A stretch of 34,958 nucleotides of DNA from Bacteroidales bacterium (GTDB taxonomy: Bacteria; Bacteroidota; Bacteroidia; Bacteroidales; P3), in NCBI GenBank assembly GCA_017545365.1, contig JAFWOP010000107.1:1-34958 (forward strand), given 5' to 3'. Shown piece after piece: positions 14,818-23,575 of the stretch (position 1 is its first letter; every line of letters begins with the position of its first letter). The position numbers and the translations under genes were made by a program. The notes beneath the pieces are model-generated. The model was not told where the DNA came from and ran no database searches. It was given only the letters and a program-made list of their open reading frames with translations.

Positions 14818-17493
14818 AAACAGTTCTGTTTGTGTGCCTTCGGCGAAGCCTTCACGGTCGTCTGGGGTGGCGGAACCGGTGGGGGAACCGTCGGCCCATT
14901 CCTCTTCCTCAGGTGCCTGCTGCTCATATTCAGGCTCGGGAGCTGGCTCCAGCCACTGGAATTCCTTCACCTCGGCGGTGGTGACGCGTTTGCCTTTGGC
15001 ACGGTAGCCTTTGACGGCAATGAACTCGTCCACATCAATTTCCTCTTCCAATATCTTCTTGCCGCTGCTGGCATCATAAAGCACCTTCAGCCTCGGGAAT
15101 GTCTCCAGCCTGTAGTCTATCATCGTGTCGCCCTCGTCGACAAATGCCAGCTTCTTATCCGACTCTTCGGCCTGAAAACGTTTCAGGTAGTAGCTCCCCG
15201 TCGCGCCATCGCGGTAGAGCACCGTGACAATCATCCGCGGGTTATGCTTGCGTATCTCCACCAGGTCGTCGTCGAAGTGGCTGCCTAAGTCGTGCCCCAC
15301 CAGACGCATAGAGCCCGACTTGTAAAGGGTGAAAATCTTGTCCGCGCCCGAGAAGCGGCCCAGCGACTCGCCCGCGCCGTTCACGTTGAGCCGCAGCACC
15401 GAGCGGTCGAACCATATCTCGCGGGCTTCCAACGTCGACACCCCCTCGCCCTTCTTGGTGATGTTGCGCACCGCATTGCGGGTAAGGATGTTTCCCATAG
15501 CCTGACGCCCTTTGATAGCCAGCTTGGCAAAGTCGAAGTCGAAACTCACCTTCTTCAGTTTGGCCTTGGTGGCATGGTGCACCGTGATCATCTCGGCCTC
15601 GCCGTTGGGGTTGGCGGTGAAGTAGAGCACCTTGGTGCCCTTGGTACCTTGGGTGAGGTTATACTCCGTGTCGCGAGTCACACCCACCACCGAGAACCTT
15701 TTCACAAAGGCATAGCCAAGGGTACCGTCGCGGTAGACCATATTATACACCGTGCGGTCGTCCTTCTTGCGGAAAAGCCCCACATAGAGCAGCTCCTTGC
15801 AGGCCGCCGAGCCCACAAAGGCCTTGTCCTGCACCTTGGTGACTACCATCGTGCCATCGGGGCGGAAGACGATGATGTCGTCCATCTTGGAACAGTCGAA
15901 GGCATACTCTGCCTCGTCGTCCTTCTTCATGGCGGTGCCGACGAAGCCCGTGGCCATGTTCACATACAGCTTCTCGCTTGCCACAGCCACATTGGCTGCC
16001 TGTATCTCCTCGAAGTTGCGAATCTCCGTCTTGCGTTCGCGGCCCTTGCCGTAGGTCTCCAAAATATGCTGGAAATAGTTGATGGCATAGTCGGTGAGGT
16101 GTGCCAGGTGGTTCTTGGTCTCTTCGATGTCTATCTCGATGTTGGCAATCTCCTGCTCCGCCTTCTTGATGTCGAACTTCGAAATCTTACGCACCGGCTT
16201 CTCGCACAGTTTCAGCACCTGCTCGCGGGTTATCTCCTTGCGGAAGAGCTTGCGGTAGGGGTCGAAACCGCGCTCGATGCCTGTCACCTGGTCGTCCCAT
16301 GTGGCAAAGTCTTTTTTCTCCAACACCTTGTATATGCCCTTCTCGAAGAATATCTTTTCCAACGACACCCAGTGCCATTTGTCCTCCAGCTCGGCCAGCT
16401 GTATCTCCAACTCCTGACGCAGCAGGTCTTTGGTGCGCAGGGTGGAATGCCGCAGAATGTCGCTGGCAGTCATAAACACCGGCTTGTTGTCCATGATGAC
16501 GCATGTCTGCGGCGAGAAGCTGATTTGGCAGCTCGTGAAGGCATACAGCCCGTCAATGGTCTGGTCGGGCGACACCCCGTTGGGCAGGTAGCACACTATC
16601 TCCACTTCGGCAGCCGTGTTGTCGTCGACCTTCTTGATGGTGATGCTTTTCTTCTCGTTGGCCTTGAGGATGCTTTCGATGAGCACCCCGGTGGTGATGC
16701 CGTAGGGCAGCTCGGTGATGACTATCGCCTTGCGCTTGTCGTCGTAGTGCATCTTGGCGCGGATGCGCAGGCGTCCGCCCAGCGCCGCATCGTTGTACTT
16801 CGACACATCTATCAACCCGCCCGTGGGGAAGTCGGGGAATATCTCAAACGGCTCCTCTTTCAATATCTTGACCGAAGCCTCAAGCAGTTCGCAGAAATTA
16901 TAGGGCAGTATATTCGATGTCAGCGTGACGGCGATACCCTTCGTCCCCTGTGCCAGGAGCAGGGGGAACTTGATAGGCAGCGTCACCGGCTCCTGTTTCC
17001 TGCCGTCGTAGCTGGGCTTCCACTGGGTGGTCTTCGGGTTGAACACCACCTCTTTGGCAAACTTGGAGAGGCGTGCCTCGATATAACGTCCGGCGGCGGC
17101 GCCGTCGCCTGTCAGTATGTTGCCCCAGTTACCCTGGCAGTCCACCAGCAGGTTCTTCTGCCCCAGGTTCACCAGCGCGTCGTTGATGGAGGCGTCGCCG
17201 TGGGGGTGATACAGCATGGTGGTACCCACGATGTTGGCCACCTTGGTGTAGCGGCCGTCGTCGGTCTCCTTCATGGCATGCATGATGCGCCGTTGCACCG
17301 GCTTCAGTCCGTCGTCGATGTCGGGCACCGAACGGTCCAGTATGACGTCGGAGGCATAGTCAATCCAATATTCGCGAAACATGCCGCCCAACGACAGCGT
17401 GGAGCCTTCCCCCAGCTGACCCTCGTCGGCATGCAAACCGCTGGTTTCCATTATTTCATCCTGTTCCTCAGGGGTCTTGTTATCTTCGTCCAT
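14815..17493 (-). CDS. parC: DNA topoisomerase IV subunit A (GyrA/ParC family)
   Basis: An 892-aa type IIA topoisomerase A subunit. It has the winged-helix active site with the transesterifying Tyr at Y137 in AAAGRYIEARLS, the DGLKPVQRRI segment at 61-70, HPHGDASI near 97-104, and the tower and coiled coil, ending in a beta-pinwheel-like C-terminal half. An acidic, Pro/Glu-rich tail follows. The C-terminal half and acidic tail fit the Bacteroidetes ParC form better than GyrA. No parE gene is adjacent; the upstream side is non-coding. A promoter box lies at 17513-17520. Confidence 0.88.
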   Translation of the reverse strand: MDEDNKTPEEQDEIMETSGLHADEGQLGEGSTLSLGGMFREYWIDYASDVILDRSVPDIDDGLKPVQRRIMHAMKETDDGRYTKVANIVGTTMLYHPHGDASINDALVNLGQKNLLVDCQGNWGNILTGDGAAAGRYIEARLSKFAKEVVFNPKTTQWKPSYDGRKQEPVTLPIKFPLLLAQGTKGIAVTLTSNILPYNFCELLEASVKILKEEPFEIFPDFPTGGLIDVSKYNDAALGGRLRIRAKMHYDDKRKAIVITELPYGITTGVLIESILKANEKKSITIKKVDDNTAAEVEIVCYLPNGVSPDQTIDGLYAFTSCQISFSPQTCVIMDNKPVFMTASDILRHSTLRTKDLLRQELEIQLAELEDKWHWVSLEKIFFEKGIYKVLEKKDFATWDDQVTGIERGFDPYRKLFRKEITREQVLKLCEKPVRKISKFDIKKAEQEIANIEIDIEETKNHLAHLTDYAINYFQHILETYGKGRERKTEIRNFEEIQAANVAVASEKLYVNMATGFVGTAMKKDDEAEYAFDCSKMDDIIVFRPDGTMVVTKVQDKAFVGSAACKELLYVGLFRKKDDRTVYNMVYRDGTLGYAFVKRFSVVGVTRDTEYNLTQGTKGTKVLYFTANPNGEAEMITVHHATKAKLKKVSFDFDFAKLAIKGRQAMGNILTRNAVRNITKKGEGVSTLEAREIWFDRSVLRLNVNGAGESLGRFSGADKIFTLYKSGSMRLVGHDLGSHFDDDLVEIRKHNPRMIVTVLYRDGATGSYYLKRFQAEESDKKLAFVDEGDTMIDYRLETFPRLKVLYDASSGKKILEEEIDVDEFIAVKGYRAKGKRVTTAEVKEFQWLEPAPEPEYEQQAPEEEEWADGSPTGSATPDDREGFAEGTQTELF

Positions 17494-17512
17494 ATCGTAT
17501 CAAAATAAAATG

Positions 17513-17520
17513 CAAAGATA
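17513..17520 (-). promoter_or_regulatory. -7 box of the parC promoter
   Basis: TATCTTTG on the minus strand followed by GC, 20 bp before the parC ATG. No obvious -33 TTTG at the right distance. Confidence 0.6.
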
Positions 17521-17579
17521 CTAATTATTTCCGACATAATAATAATAATAACTCGTTAAGGTGGGTTCTACAAATTCAG

Positions 17580-17735
17580 TATATATGTCGCGTCCCTTTG
17601 GGAAGCAGGTGTCTTGTTACTGATAATCACGGCACTGCGCCTTCGGCTTGTACCGTGTTACGAAAAGTCTCACCCCTTTGGGGTGATTTATAGAGAAGAA
17701 GTAAGAAGTATGAACTAAGAACTAAGAAGTAGGCT
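17580..17735. repeat. Intergenic hairpin repeats plus TAAGAAC-type repeat
   Basis: This region contains three small hairpins of the form CGTCCCTTTGGGA, CGCCTTCGGC and CACCCCTTTGGGGTG. GTCGCGTCCC is the reverse complement of a module at about 89-100. At 17694-17731 there is a run of AGAAGTAAGAAG / AACTAAGAACTAAGAAG units. The rest of the gap to 18042 (17736-17985) shows no gene; the short frame at 17824-18021 has no recognisable feature. Confidence 0.55.
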
Positions 17736-17961
17736 GACGCATCAAAGAATGGGCAGCTTCGCCAAAGGAAAGAGACCTCTTCGATATTTGTAGGAACGTT
17801 TTAGGTAACAACAGCCTAGAAACATGTTACAATTAGGGGCAACAAAGCATAAACAATTCGAAATCAGAGCAGAGAGGGCATCGCACCCAATCCTTATGAC
17901 ACGCAGAAACACTGGAACGGGGCTACGATTGAGGACTGTTGTCGGATTATTTTATCACCCA

Positions 17962-17995
17962 TTTGTTCTTAATTCGGGATTTTTGTGTATATTTG
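17962..17995 (+). promoter_or_regulatory. sppA promoter
   Basis: TTTG at 17962-17965 and TATATTTG at 17988-17995, followed by CA. The spacing of 22 bp is at the long end for this promoter class. The sppA ATG lies 47 bp downstream. Confidence 0.6.
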
Positions 17996-18042
17996 CAATT
18001 TTGAACAAAAACAGTCGTTAACTAATATTCAGTCATTTATAT

Positions 18043-19839
18043 ATGGAAACAACGAATAAGACTACGAATGAAACGAAACCTTTGGGATTCGGTAAAACCA
18101 TGTTGGCCTCGGCCGTGGGCTTTATCATCGGTACGGCAGCACTGAGCATCATTTCATTCATCATTGGAATGATGATGCTGGTGTCGGTGCTCTCGTCTGC
18201 CACCAGCGACAGCACCCCCATCGTGGGCAAGAGCTACGCCGTGGAGCTGAACATTGCAGGTGCGGTGACCGAGAGCAGCCCTAACGAACTGATGACCCTG
18301 CTGAACGACAACACCGCCACCAGCCTCGCTGATGTGCTGTCCGCCATCGACCATGCCGCCGGTGACGACCGCGTGAAAGCCCTCTACCTCCACTTCATGG
18401 GCAGCACCCTCAGCTGGGCACAGGCCGAAGAGCTGCAGGAGGCCGTCAAGGAATTCAAGGTCAGCGGCAAACCCATCATCGCATACGGCGAAGCCATGAC
18501 CCAGCCCGAATACTTCCTCGCCACCTCAGCCGACGTGCTCAGCATACACCCTTCGGGCATCATCGACTTCCGCGGCATCGGCGCGGAGGCCATGTTCTAC
18601 AAGGGACTGCTGGACAAGCTGGGGGTACACATGGAGCTGATACGCCCCACCTCGTGCGCCTACAAGAGTGCCGGCGAGACCTATACCCGCACCGATATGA
18701 GCGATGCCAACCGCGAGCAGGTGCGCAGCTACGTGGGCAGCATCTGGGACTATGCCGTTGACGTGATGGCTCGGAACCGCAACACTACACCCGACAAGCT
18801 CAACGCCATCGCCGACAATCTGGGCGGCTACCTGCCCGACGACGCTCTGAAGGCAGGACTGGTGGACACGCTCTGTTTTGCCCAAGATGTGAAGCATCTT
18901 TTGAAAGAGAAATACGACGTAGAGAAGATTGTGAAGGCCAAACGCTACGTCAAAGCCTTCACCGACAAGGACAAGGACAGCCGTATCGCCATCATCTATG
19001 CCGAGGGCGACGTGGTGCCCGGCAAGGGCGACGGCACGCGGACGGCAGTGTATGGCGACGACATCGTGAAGGCACTGGCCGACGCTGCCAAGGACAAGAA
19101 AGTCAAGGCCATCGTGCTGCGTGTGAACTCGCCAGGCGGCGCGGTGACGGCATCGGAGAGCATGACCCACGCGGTGATAGAGGCAAAGAAAGTGAAGCCG
19201 GTCATCGTATCGATGAGCGGAGTGGCTGCGAGCGCAGGCTATGAGATTAGCTGCTTCGGCACCAAGATAGTGGCGCACCCCACGACGCTGACGGGCAGCA
19301 TCGGCGTGTTTGCCGCCATACCCGAGGTGGGCAACCTGCTGCGGCAGAGGCTGGGTATCACCACCGACACGGTGATGACCAACCGCAACAGCACGGGTCT
19401 CTCGCTCTACCGCCCCATGTCGAAAGATGCCCGCGCCATGATGCAGAAGAACGTGGAGGATTTCTACATCACCTTCACCCAACGTGTGGCCGACGGCAGA
19501 GGGAAGACACGTGAATATATCGACAGCATAGCCCGCGGACGTGTGTGGACCGGTGCGCAGGCCAAGGAACTGGGGCTGGTGGACACGCTGGGCGGCCTGA
19601 CCCTCGCCCTGCACATCGCAGCCGAGGAGGCGGATGTCGACTTCGACCAGTGCAGCATCAAGACCTTCCCGGCCGAGAAGAGCCTCTGGGAGCAGTTGAT
19701 GGAGAGGGTGAACGAGGACGAGGAGGAGAAAATCAACGCCCGTCTGAACAGCATCATCCCCTTCTACAGCGAGCTGGTCAGCTGGTCGAATATGGAACCC
19801 CTTCAGGCACGGCTGCCTTTTGCAATTTTGTTAAACTAA
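18043..19839 (+). CDS. sppA: Signal peptide peptidase SppA, 67K type
   Basis: A 598-aa membrane-anchored serine protease that degrades cleaved signal peptides. One N-terminal membrane segment (about residues 22-50) is followed by two tandem S49 domains. The Lys/Ser dyad is visible: K208 in CAYKSAGE in the first domain and S397 in SGVAASAGYEIS in the second, equivalent to K209 and S409 of E. coli SppA. NSPGG near 362-366 forms the oxyanion region. Length fits the long SppA form. The start is set by the promoter 47 bp upstream. Monocistronic or linked to topB across an 80-bp repeat. Confidence 0.95.
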   Translation: METTNKTTNETKPLGFGKTMLASAVGFIIGTAALSIISFIIGMMMLVSVLSSATSDSTPIVGKSYAVELNIAGAVTESSPNELMTLLNDNTATSLADVLSAIDHAAGDDRVKALYLHFMGSTLSWAQAEELQEAVKEFKVSGKPIIAYGEAMTQPEYFLATSADVLSIHPSGIIDFRGIGAEAMFYKGLLDKLGVHMELIRPTSCAYKSAGETYTRTDMSDANREQVRSYVGSIWDYAVDVMARNRNTTPDKLNAIADNLGGYLPDDALKAGLVDTLCFAQDVKHLLKEKYDVEKIVKAKRYVKAFTDKDKDSRIAIIYAEGDVVPGKGDGTRTAVYGDDIVKALADAAKDKKVKAIVLRVNSPGGAVTASESMTHAVIEAKKVKPVIVSMSGVAASAGYEISCFGTKIVAHPTTLTGSIGVFAAIPEVGNLLRQRLGITTDTVMTNRNSTGLSLYRPMSKDARAMMQKNVEDFYITFTQRVADGRGKTREYIDSIARGRVWTGAQAKELGLVDTLGGLTLALHIAAEEADVDFDQCSIKTFPAEKSLWEQLMERVNEDEEEKINARLNSIIPFYSELVSWSNMEPLQARLPFAILLN

Positions 19840-19841
19840 TT

Positions 19842-19919
19842 AGATTGAGAGTTGAGAATTGATTATTTCTCCGCCGCACCTGGAAATTCTCAATTCCCAA
19901 TTCTCAATTCTCAATTCCA
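19842..19919. repeat. TTGAGAA-type repeats as an inverted pair between sppA and topB
   Basis: TTGAGAGTTGAGAATTGA (about 19846-19863) is followed by AATTCTCAATTCCCAATTCTCAATTC... (19888-19919). The arms can pair into a hairpin after the sppA stop and directly abut the topB ATG. It could act as an intrinsic transcription or processing signal. The same 7-bp unit recurs at 22551, 22785, 25314 and 25741. Confidence 0.8.
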
Positions 19920-21797
19920 ATGATTGTCTGCATTGCTGAGAAGCCGTCGGTGGGACGCGACATTGCCCGAATCATCGGTGCCAATGTGGCGCACGACGGC
20001 TATATGGAGGGCAACGGCTACCAGGTGACGTGGACGTTCGGACATCTCTGCACACTGAAGGAGCCGCACGATTACGACCCCTGGTGGCGGTCGTGGGACC
20101 TGGCGACGCTGCCCATCATACCCAACCGTTTCGGCATCAAGCTGATTGCCAACGACGGCTACGAAAAGCAGTTCAACACCATCAAACGGCTGATGCAGTC
20201 GGCGGAGTATATCGTAAACTGCGGCGATGCGGGGCAGGAGGGTGAACTCATCCAGCGGTGGGTGATGCAGAAGGCTCAGCCCACCTGCCCGGTGAAAAGG
20301 CTGTGGATTAACTCGATGACCGACGAGGCCATCCGCGAGGGTTTCGCCAACCTGAAGCCACAGGGCGAGTACCAGTCGCTCTACGAGGCGGGGCTCTGCC
20401 GCGCCATCGGCGACTGGCTGCTGGGCATGAACGCTACGCGCCTGTACACCCTCCGCTACCGACAGGCACAACGGCAGGTGTTGTCGATAGGCCGTGTGCA
20501 GACCCCCACACTGGCAATGATTGTCAACCGCCAGCTGGAGATTCAGAACTTCAAGCCTGAGCAATATTGGGTGCTCTCCACCGTCTACCGCGACACCCTC
20601 TTCACCCTCAAGCAGAGTGAAAAAGAGGACGACGAGGGCGACGGCAAGGACTTGCGCGGCCGCATCACCAACGAGGAGGAAGGACGCCGCGCACTGGCCT
20701 TGATACAGGGGCGGGAGTTTGAGGTGGCAGGGGTCACACAGAAGACCGGCAACGAGGCTCCGCCACGCCTGTTCGACCTCACCAGCCTGCAGGTGGAGTG
20801 CAACAAGAAGTTCTCCTTCTCGGCCGACGAGACGCTGAAATACATACAGAACCTCTACGAGAAGAAGTTCACCACCTATCCCCGTGTGGACACGACCTAC
20901 CTGCCCGACGACGTGTACCCCCAATGCCCGAAAATACTACAGGGGCTCCTCCCCTACGCACCCCTCATCCAGCCCCTCATGGGCACCAAGCTGAAGAAGA
21001 GCAAGAAGGTGTTCGACTCCTCCAAGGTGACCGACCACCACGCCATCATACCTACCGGCACCAACCCGGCAAACGGCGACATGACGCTGAACGAGAAGAA
21101 GGTGTTCGACCTCATCACCCGCCGATTTATCGCGGTCTTCTACCCCGACTGCAAGTATTCCACCACCACGGTCACCGGCAGGGTGGAGACGGAAGAGACC
21201 TCGCCCGAGGGGAAGACGAAGAAGGGCAAGGTGGAATTCAAGGCCACAGGCAAGCAGATACTGGAGCAGGGCTGGCGTGATGTGTTCAACTGGGGGCGCG
21301 CGGGCAAAGAGGCGGCCACCGACGACGAGGACAACAAGAAAGAGGATGAGAAGACCCTGCCCGCCTTCCAGAAAGGCGAACATGGTCCCCACACACCCAC
21401 ACTCACCGAGAAATGGACCACGCCGCCCAAGCCTTACACCGAGGCCACCCTGCTGCGCGCAATGGAGACCGCTGGCAAGACCGTGGCCGACGAAGAGCTG
21501 CGCGATGCCATGAAGGAGAACGGCATCGGTCGCCCTTCCACCCGCGCCGCCATCATCGAGACCCTTTTCAAACGTAACTACATCCGCAAGGAACGCAAGT
21601 CGCTTATTGCCACGGACACCGGCGTCGGCCTCATCAGCCTCATCCATAACGACCTGCTGAAGAGCGCCGAACTGACGGGGCTATGGGAGAAGAAACTGCG
21701 CGAGATAGAGGCACACAAATACGATGCCGCCCAATTCGTTTACGAACTGAAGACGATGGTGTGGCAGCTGGTTAATGAAGTAAAAACTAAGAGTTAA
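19920..21797 (+). CDS. topB: DNA topoisomerase III (type IA)
   Basis: A 625-aa type IA topoisomerase that decatenates DNA and resolves recombination intermediates. The Toprim domain starts at residue 1 (IVCIAEKPSVGRDIA). Its acidic motif is CGDAGQEGELI at 101-111, the variant usual in Bacteroidetes. SIGRVQTPTL is at 189-198. The active-site Tyr is Y320 in TTYPRVDTTYL. HHAIIPTG and the IGRPSTRAAIIE motif follow. No C-terminal zinc fingers. The final codons (VKTKS, stop) are made from a TAAGAAC-type repeat, so the natural C-terminus may have been altered slightly. Confidence 0.95.
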   Translation: MIVCIAEKPSVGRDIARIIGANVAHDGYMEGNGYQVTWTFGHLCTLKEPHDYDPWWRSWDLATLPIIPNRFGIKLIANDGYEKQFNTIKRLMQSAEYIVNCGDAGQEGELIQRWVMQKAQPTCPVKRLWINSMTDEAIREGFANLKPQGEYQSLYEAGLCRAIGDWLLGMNATRLYTLRYRQAQRQVLSIGRVQTPTLAMIVNRQLEIQNFKPEQYWVLSTVYRDTLFTLKQSEKEDDEGDGKDLRGRITNEEEGRRALALIQGREFEVAGVTQKTGNEAPPRLFDLTSLQVECNKKFSFSADETLKYIQNLYEKKFTTYPRVDTTYLPDDVYPQCPKILQGLLPYAPLIQPLMGTKLKKSKKVFDSSKVTDHHAIIPTGTNPANGDMTLNEKKVFDLITRRFIAVFYPDCKYSTTTVTGRVETEETSPEGKTKKGKVEFKATGKQILEQGWRDVFNWGRAGKEAATDDEDNKKEDEKTLPAFQKGEHGPHTPTLTEKWTTPPKPYTEATLLRAMETAGKTVADEELRDAMKENGIGRPSTRAAIIETLFKRNYIRKERKSLIATDTGVGLISLIHNDLLKSAELTGLWEKKLREIEAHKYDAAQFVYELKTMVWQLVNEVKTKS

Positions 21798-21811
21798 GAA
21801 CTAAGGAGTTG
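21776..21811. repeat. TAAGAAC-type repeat over the topB stop
   Basis: GAAGTAAAAACTAAGAGTTAAGAACTAAGGAGTT runs from the last topB codons to 6 bp before the truA ATG. It supplies the topB stop codon (TAA) and an AAGGAG-like stretch ahead of truA. Related runs occur at 17694 and 26674. Confidence 0.75.
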
Positions 21812-21816
21812 GAACA

Positions 21817-22569
21817 ATGCGCTATTTCATTCATCTAGCATATAACGGCACCAACTACTGCGGCTGGCAGACACAGCCCGACCTGCCCACAGTGCAGCTG
21901 ACACTGGAGCAGTCTCTGACCACCCTGTTGCGACAGCCCACAGCCGTGGTGGGTTGCGGCCGTACGGACACAGGCGTACACGCCAGCGACTTCTACGCCC
22001 ATTTTATCATCGACCGCCCGGTCGACTGCCCGCAGCTTGCCTTCAAACTCAACAGCCTGCTGCCTGCCGACATTGCCATCTTCGAGGTCTTCCCCGTCAG
22101 GGAGAACGCCCACGCACGCTTCGACGCCACGGCCCGCACCTACCAATACCACGTCAGCGACCGCCGACTGCCTTTCAAGCAGGGACAGTACTGCCGCATT
22201 TACTACCACCCCGACATCGAACTGATGAACCGAGCTGCACGGTTACTGATGGAATACGACGACTTCACCAGTTTTGCCAAGCTCCACACCCAGGTGAAGA
22301 CCAACATCTGCCACCTTACCGAGGCTCATTGGGACGAGGTGGGCGACGAATGGGTGTTCACCATCCGCAGCAACCGTTTCTTGCGCAACATGGTACGCTC
22401 TGTCACCGGAACACTCCTCGACGTAGGTCGTGGCAAGCTGACCCTCGACGGCCTCCGACAGATTGTCGAACGCAAAGACCGCTGCGCTGCCGGCGTCTCC
22501 ATGCCCGCCCAAGGGCTCTTCCTCACCAAGGTAGAATACCCCTGGGAAGAGTTGAGAATTGAGAATTGA
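21817..22569 (+). CDS. truA: tRNA pseudouridine synthase A
   Basis: A 250-aa enzyme that isomerises uridines 38-40 in tRNA anticodon stem-loops. The catalytic Asp is D51 in GCGRTDTGVHA. ARTYQYHV and FLRNMVRSVTG..L.VGRG are further family motifs. The ATG at 21817 fits the family N-terminus (MRYFIHLAYNGTNYCGWQ). The end, EELRIEN then TGA, is encoded by a TTGAGAATTGAGAATTGA repeat, so the stop codon comes from repeat DNA. It is in a row with topB and prmA with short gaps. Confidence 0.95.
   Translation: MRYFIHLAYNGTNYCGWQTQPDLPTVQLTLEQSLTTLLRQPTAVVGCGRTDTGVHASDFYAHFIIDRPVDCPQLAFKLNSLLPADIAIFEVFPVRENAHARFDATARTYQYHVSDRRLPFKQGQYCRIYYHPDIELMNRAARLLMEYDDFTSFAKLHTQVKTNICHLTEAHWDEVGDEWVFTIRSNRFLRNMVRSVTGTLLDVGRGKLTLDGLRQIVERKDRCAAGVSMPAQGLFLTKVEYPWEELRIEN
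22549..22569. repeat. TTGAGAA repeat forming the truA stop
   Basis: GAGTTGAGAATTGAGAATTGA covers the last codons and stop of truA. An inverse-orientation copy (CTCAATTCTCAATTCTCAAT) lies inside prmA at 22785-22806. Confidence 0.85.
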
Positions 22570-22587
22570 CACAAAAAAACACTTTTT

Positions 22588-23442
22588 ATGAAATATATCG
22601 AAGTCACCATCACCCTCCAGCCCGTTGACCCATTCCGCGACCTGCTGGTCGACGCCCTTGGAAACGAAGGTCCCTACGACAGCTTTGTCGAGACTCCCGA
22701 CGGATTGAAGGCCTACGTGCCAGCTGACCAGTTCGACGAGGAATGGCTCAAGTCTAAACTTGACGACCTTCATCAATTCTCCCCCCTCAATTCTCAATTC
22801 TCAATCCAGGAAATGCCCGACAAAAATTGGAACGAGGAATGGGAACGCCAGCACCAGCCCGTGCTAGTGGAGGCGGCAAACGGCAAACGTATATGGGTGC
22901 GTGCACCCTTCCACGACCACCGCACCGATGTGGACTACGAGATTGAGATAGAGCCCAAAATGTCGTTCGGCACAGCCCACCATGCCACCACCTATATGAT
23001 GCTCTCCTATCTGGCCGAGCTGCCTCTCGATGGGCTGCGGGTGCTGGACATGGGCTGCGGCACCGCCGTGCTGGGCATCCTGGCCAAAATGCGCGGGGCA
23101 TCCTATGTCGAGGGCATCGACATCGACGAATGGGCCTTCAACAACGCCCTCGAGAACGTGCAGCGCAACGCCGTAGCCATGACCATCCGCATAGGCGATG
23201 CATCACTATTAAACAACCGAGAGGATAAGTTCCACCTTATCATAGCCAACATCAACCGCAACATACTCCTCCACGACATGGCGACCTACGCCTCCGTGCT
23301 CAACCCCGATGGCACACTGCTGCTCAGCGGCTTCTACGAGAGCGACATCCCAGCACTGCAAAGCCATGCCACCGTCCTTGGCCTCCAGCTCCAGCAGACC
23401 AAGACTCGCCAATCTTGGGCTGCTCTGCGCATGTCATTCTAA
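22588..23442 (+). CDS. prmA: Ribosomal protein L11 methyltransferase
   Basis: A 284-aa SAM-dependent methyltransferase that trimethylates ribosomal protein L11. The N-terminal substrate-recognition domain spans about residues 1-75. The catalytic domain has FGTAHHATTYMM (typical FGTG.H.TT), motif I VLDMGCGTAVLGI near 152-164, an acidic IDIDEWA, and IIANINRNIL in the place of the (D/N)P.Y-like motif. The linker at about residues 65-74 (SPLNSQFSIQ) is encoded by a CTCAATT repeat inserted in frame at 22785-22807. The enzyme probably tolerates it because it falls between domains. Confidence 0.9.
   Translation: MKYIEVTITLQPVDPFRDLLVDALGNEGPYDSFVETPDGLKAYVPADQFDEEWLKSKLDDLHQFSPLNSQFSIQEMPDKNWNEEWERQHQPVLVEAANGKRIWVRAPFHDHRTDVDYEIEIEPKMSFGTAHHATTYMMLSYLAELPLDGLRVLDMGCGTAVLGILAKMRGASYVEGIDIDEWAFNNALENVQRNAVAMTIRIGDASLLNNREDKFHLIIANINRNILLHDMATYASVLNPDGTLLLSGFYESDIPALQSHATVLGLQLQQTKTRQSWAALRMSF
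22785..22807. repeat. CTCAATT repeat inside the prmA coding sequence
   Basis: Three 7-bp CTCAATT units within prmA, inverse in orientation to the copy at 22549-22569. It is read in frame as LNSQFSI between the N-terminal and catalytic domains. Confidence 0.85.
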
Positions 23443-23513
23443 TGAGGCTGCCCCTGACCCATAGCTGTTGAAACATAACAAGGATAAAGTCCTGTTATAT
23501 CCGTTTTTTTTCG

Positions 23514-23521
23514 TACTTTTG
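23514..23521 (+). promoter_or_regulatory. -7 box of the SulP transporter promoter
   Basis: TACTTTTG followed by CA, 54 bp before the ATG at 23576. A T-tract precedes it; no clear -33 box. Confidence 0.5.
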
Positions 23522-23575
23522 CAACTTCAATTAAATAGCATTATCATCAACAATCACTCTAACACAACACTATAC

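Noticed and set aside
15292..17508. 738-codon plus-strand frame opposite parC
   Set aside because: Antisense to parC, whose catalytic motifs are clear; the shadow has His/Val-rich content and no family pattern.
18526..19614. Long minus-strand frame within sppA
   Set aside because: Antisense of a gene with intact Lys/Ser catalytic dyad; no independent support.
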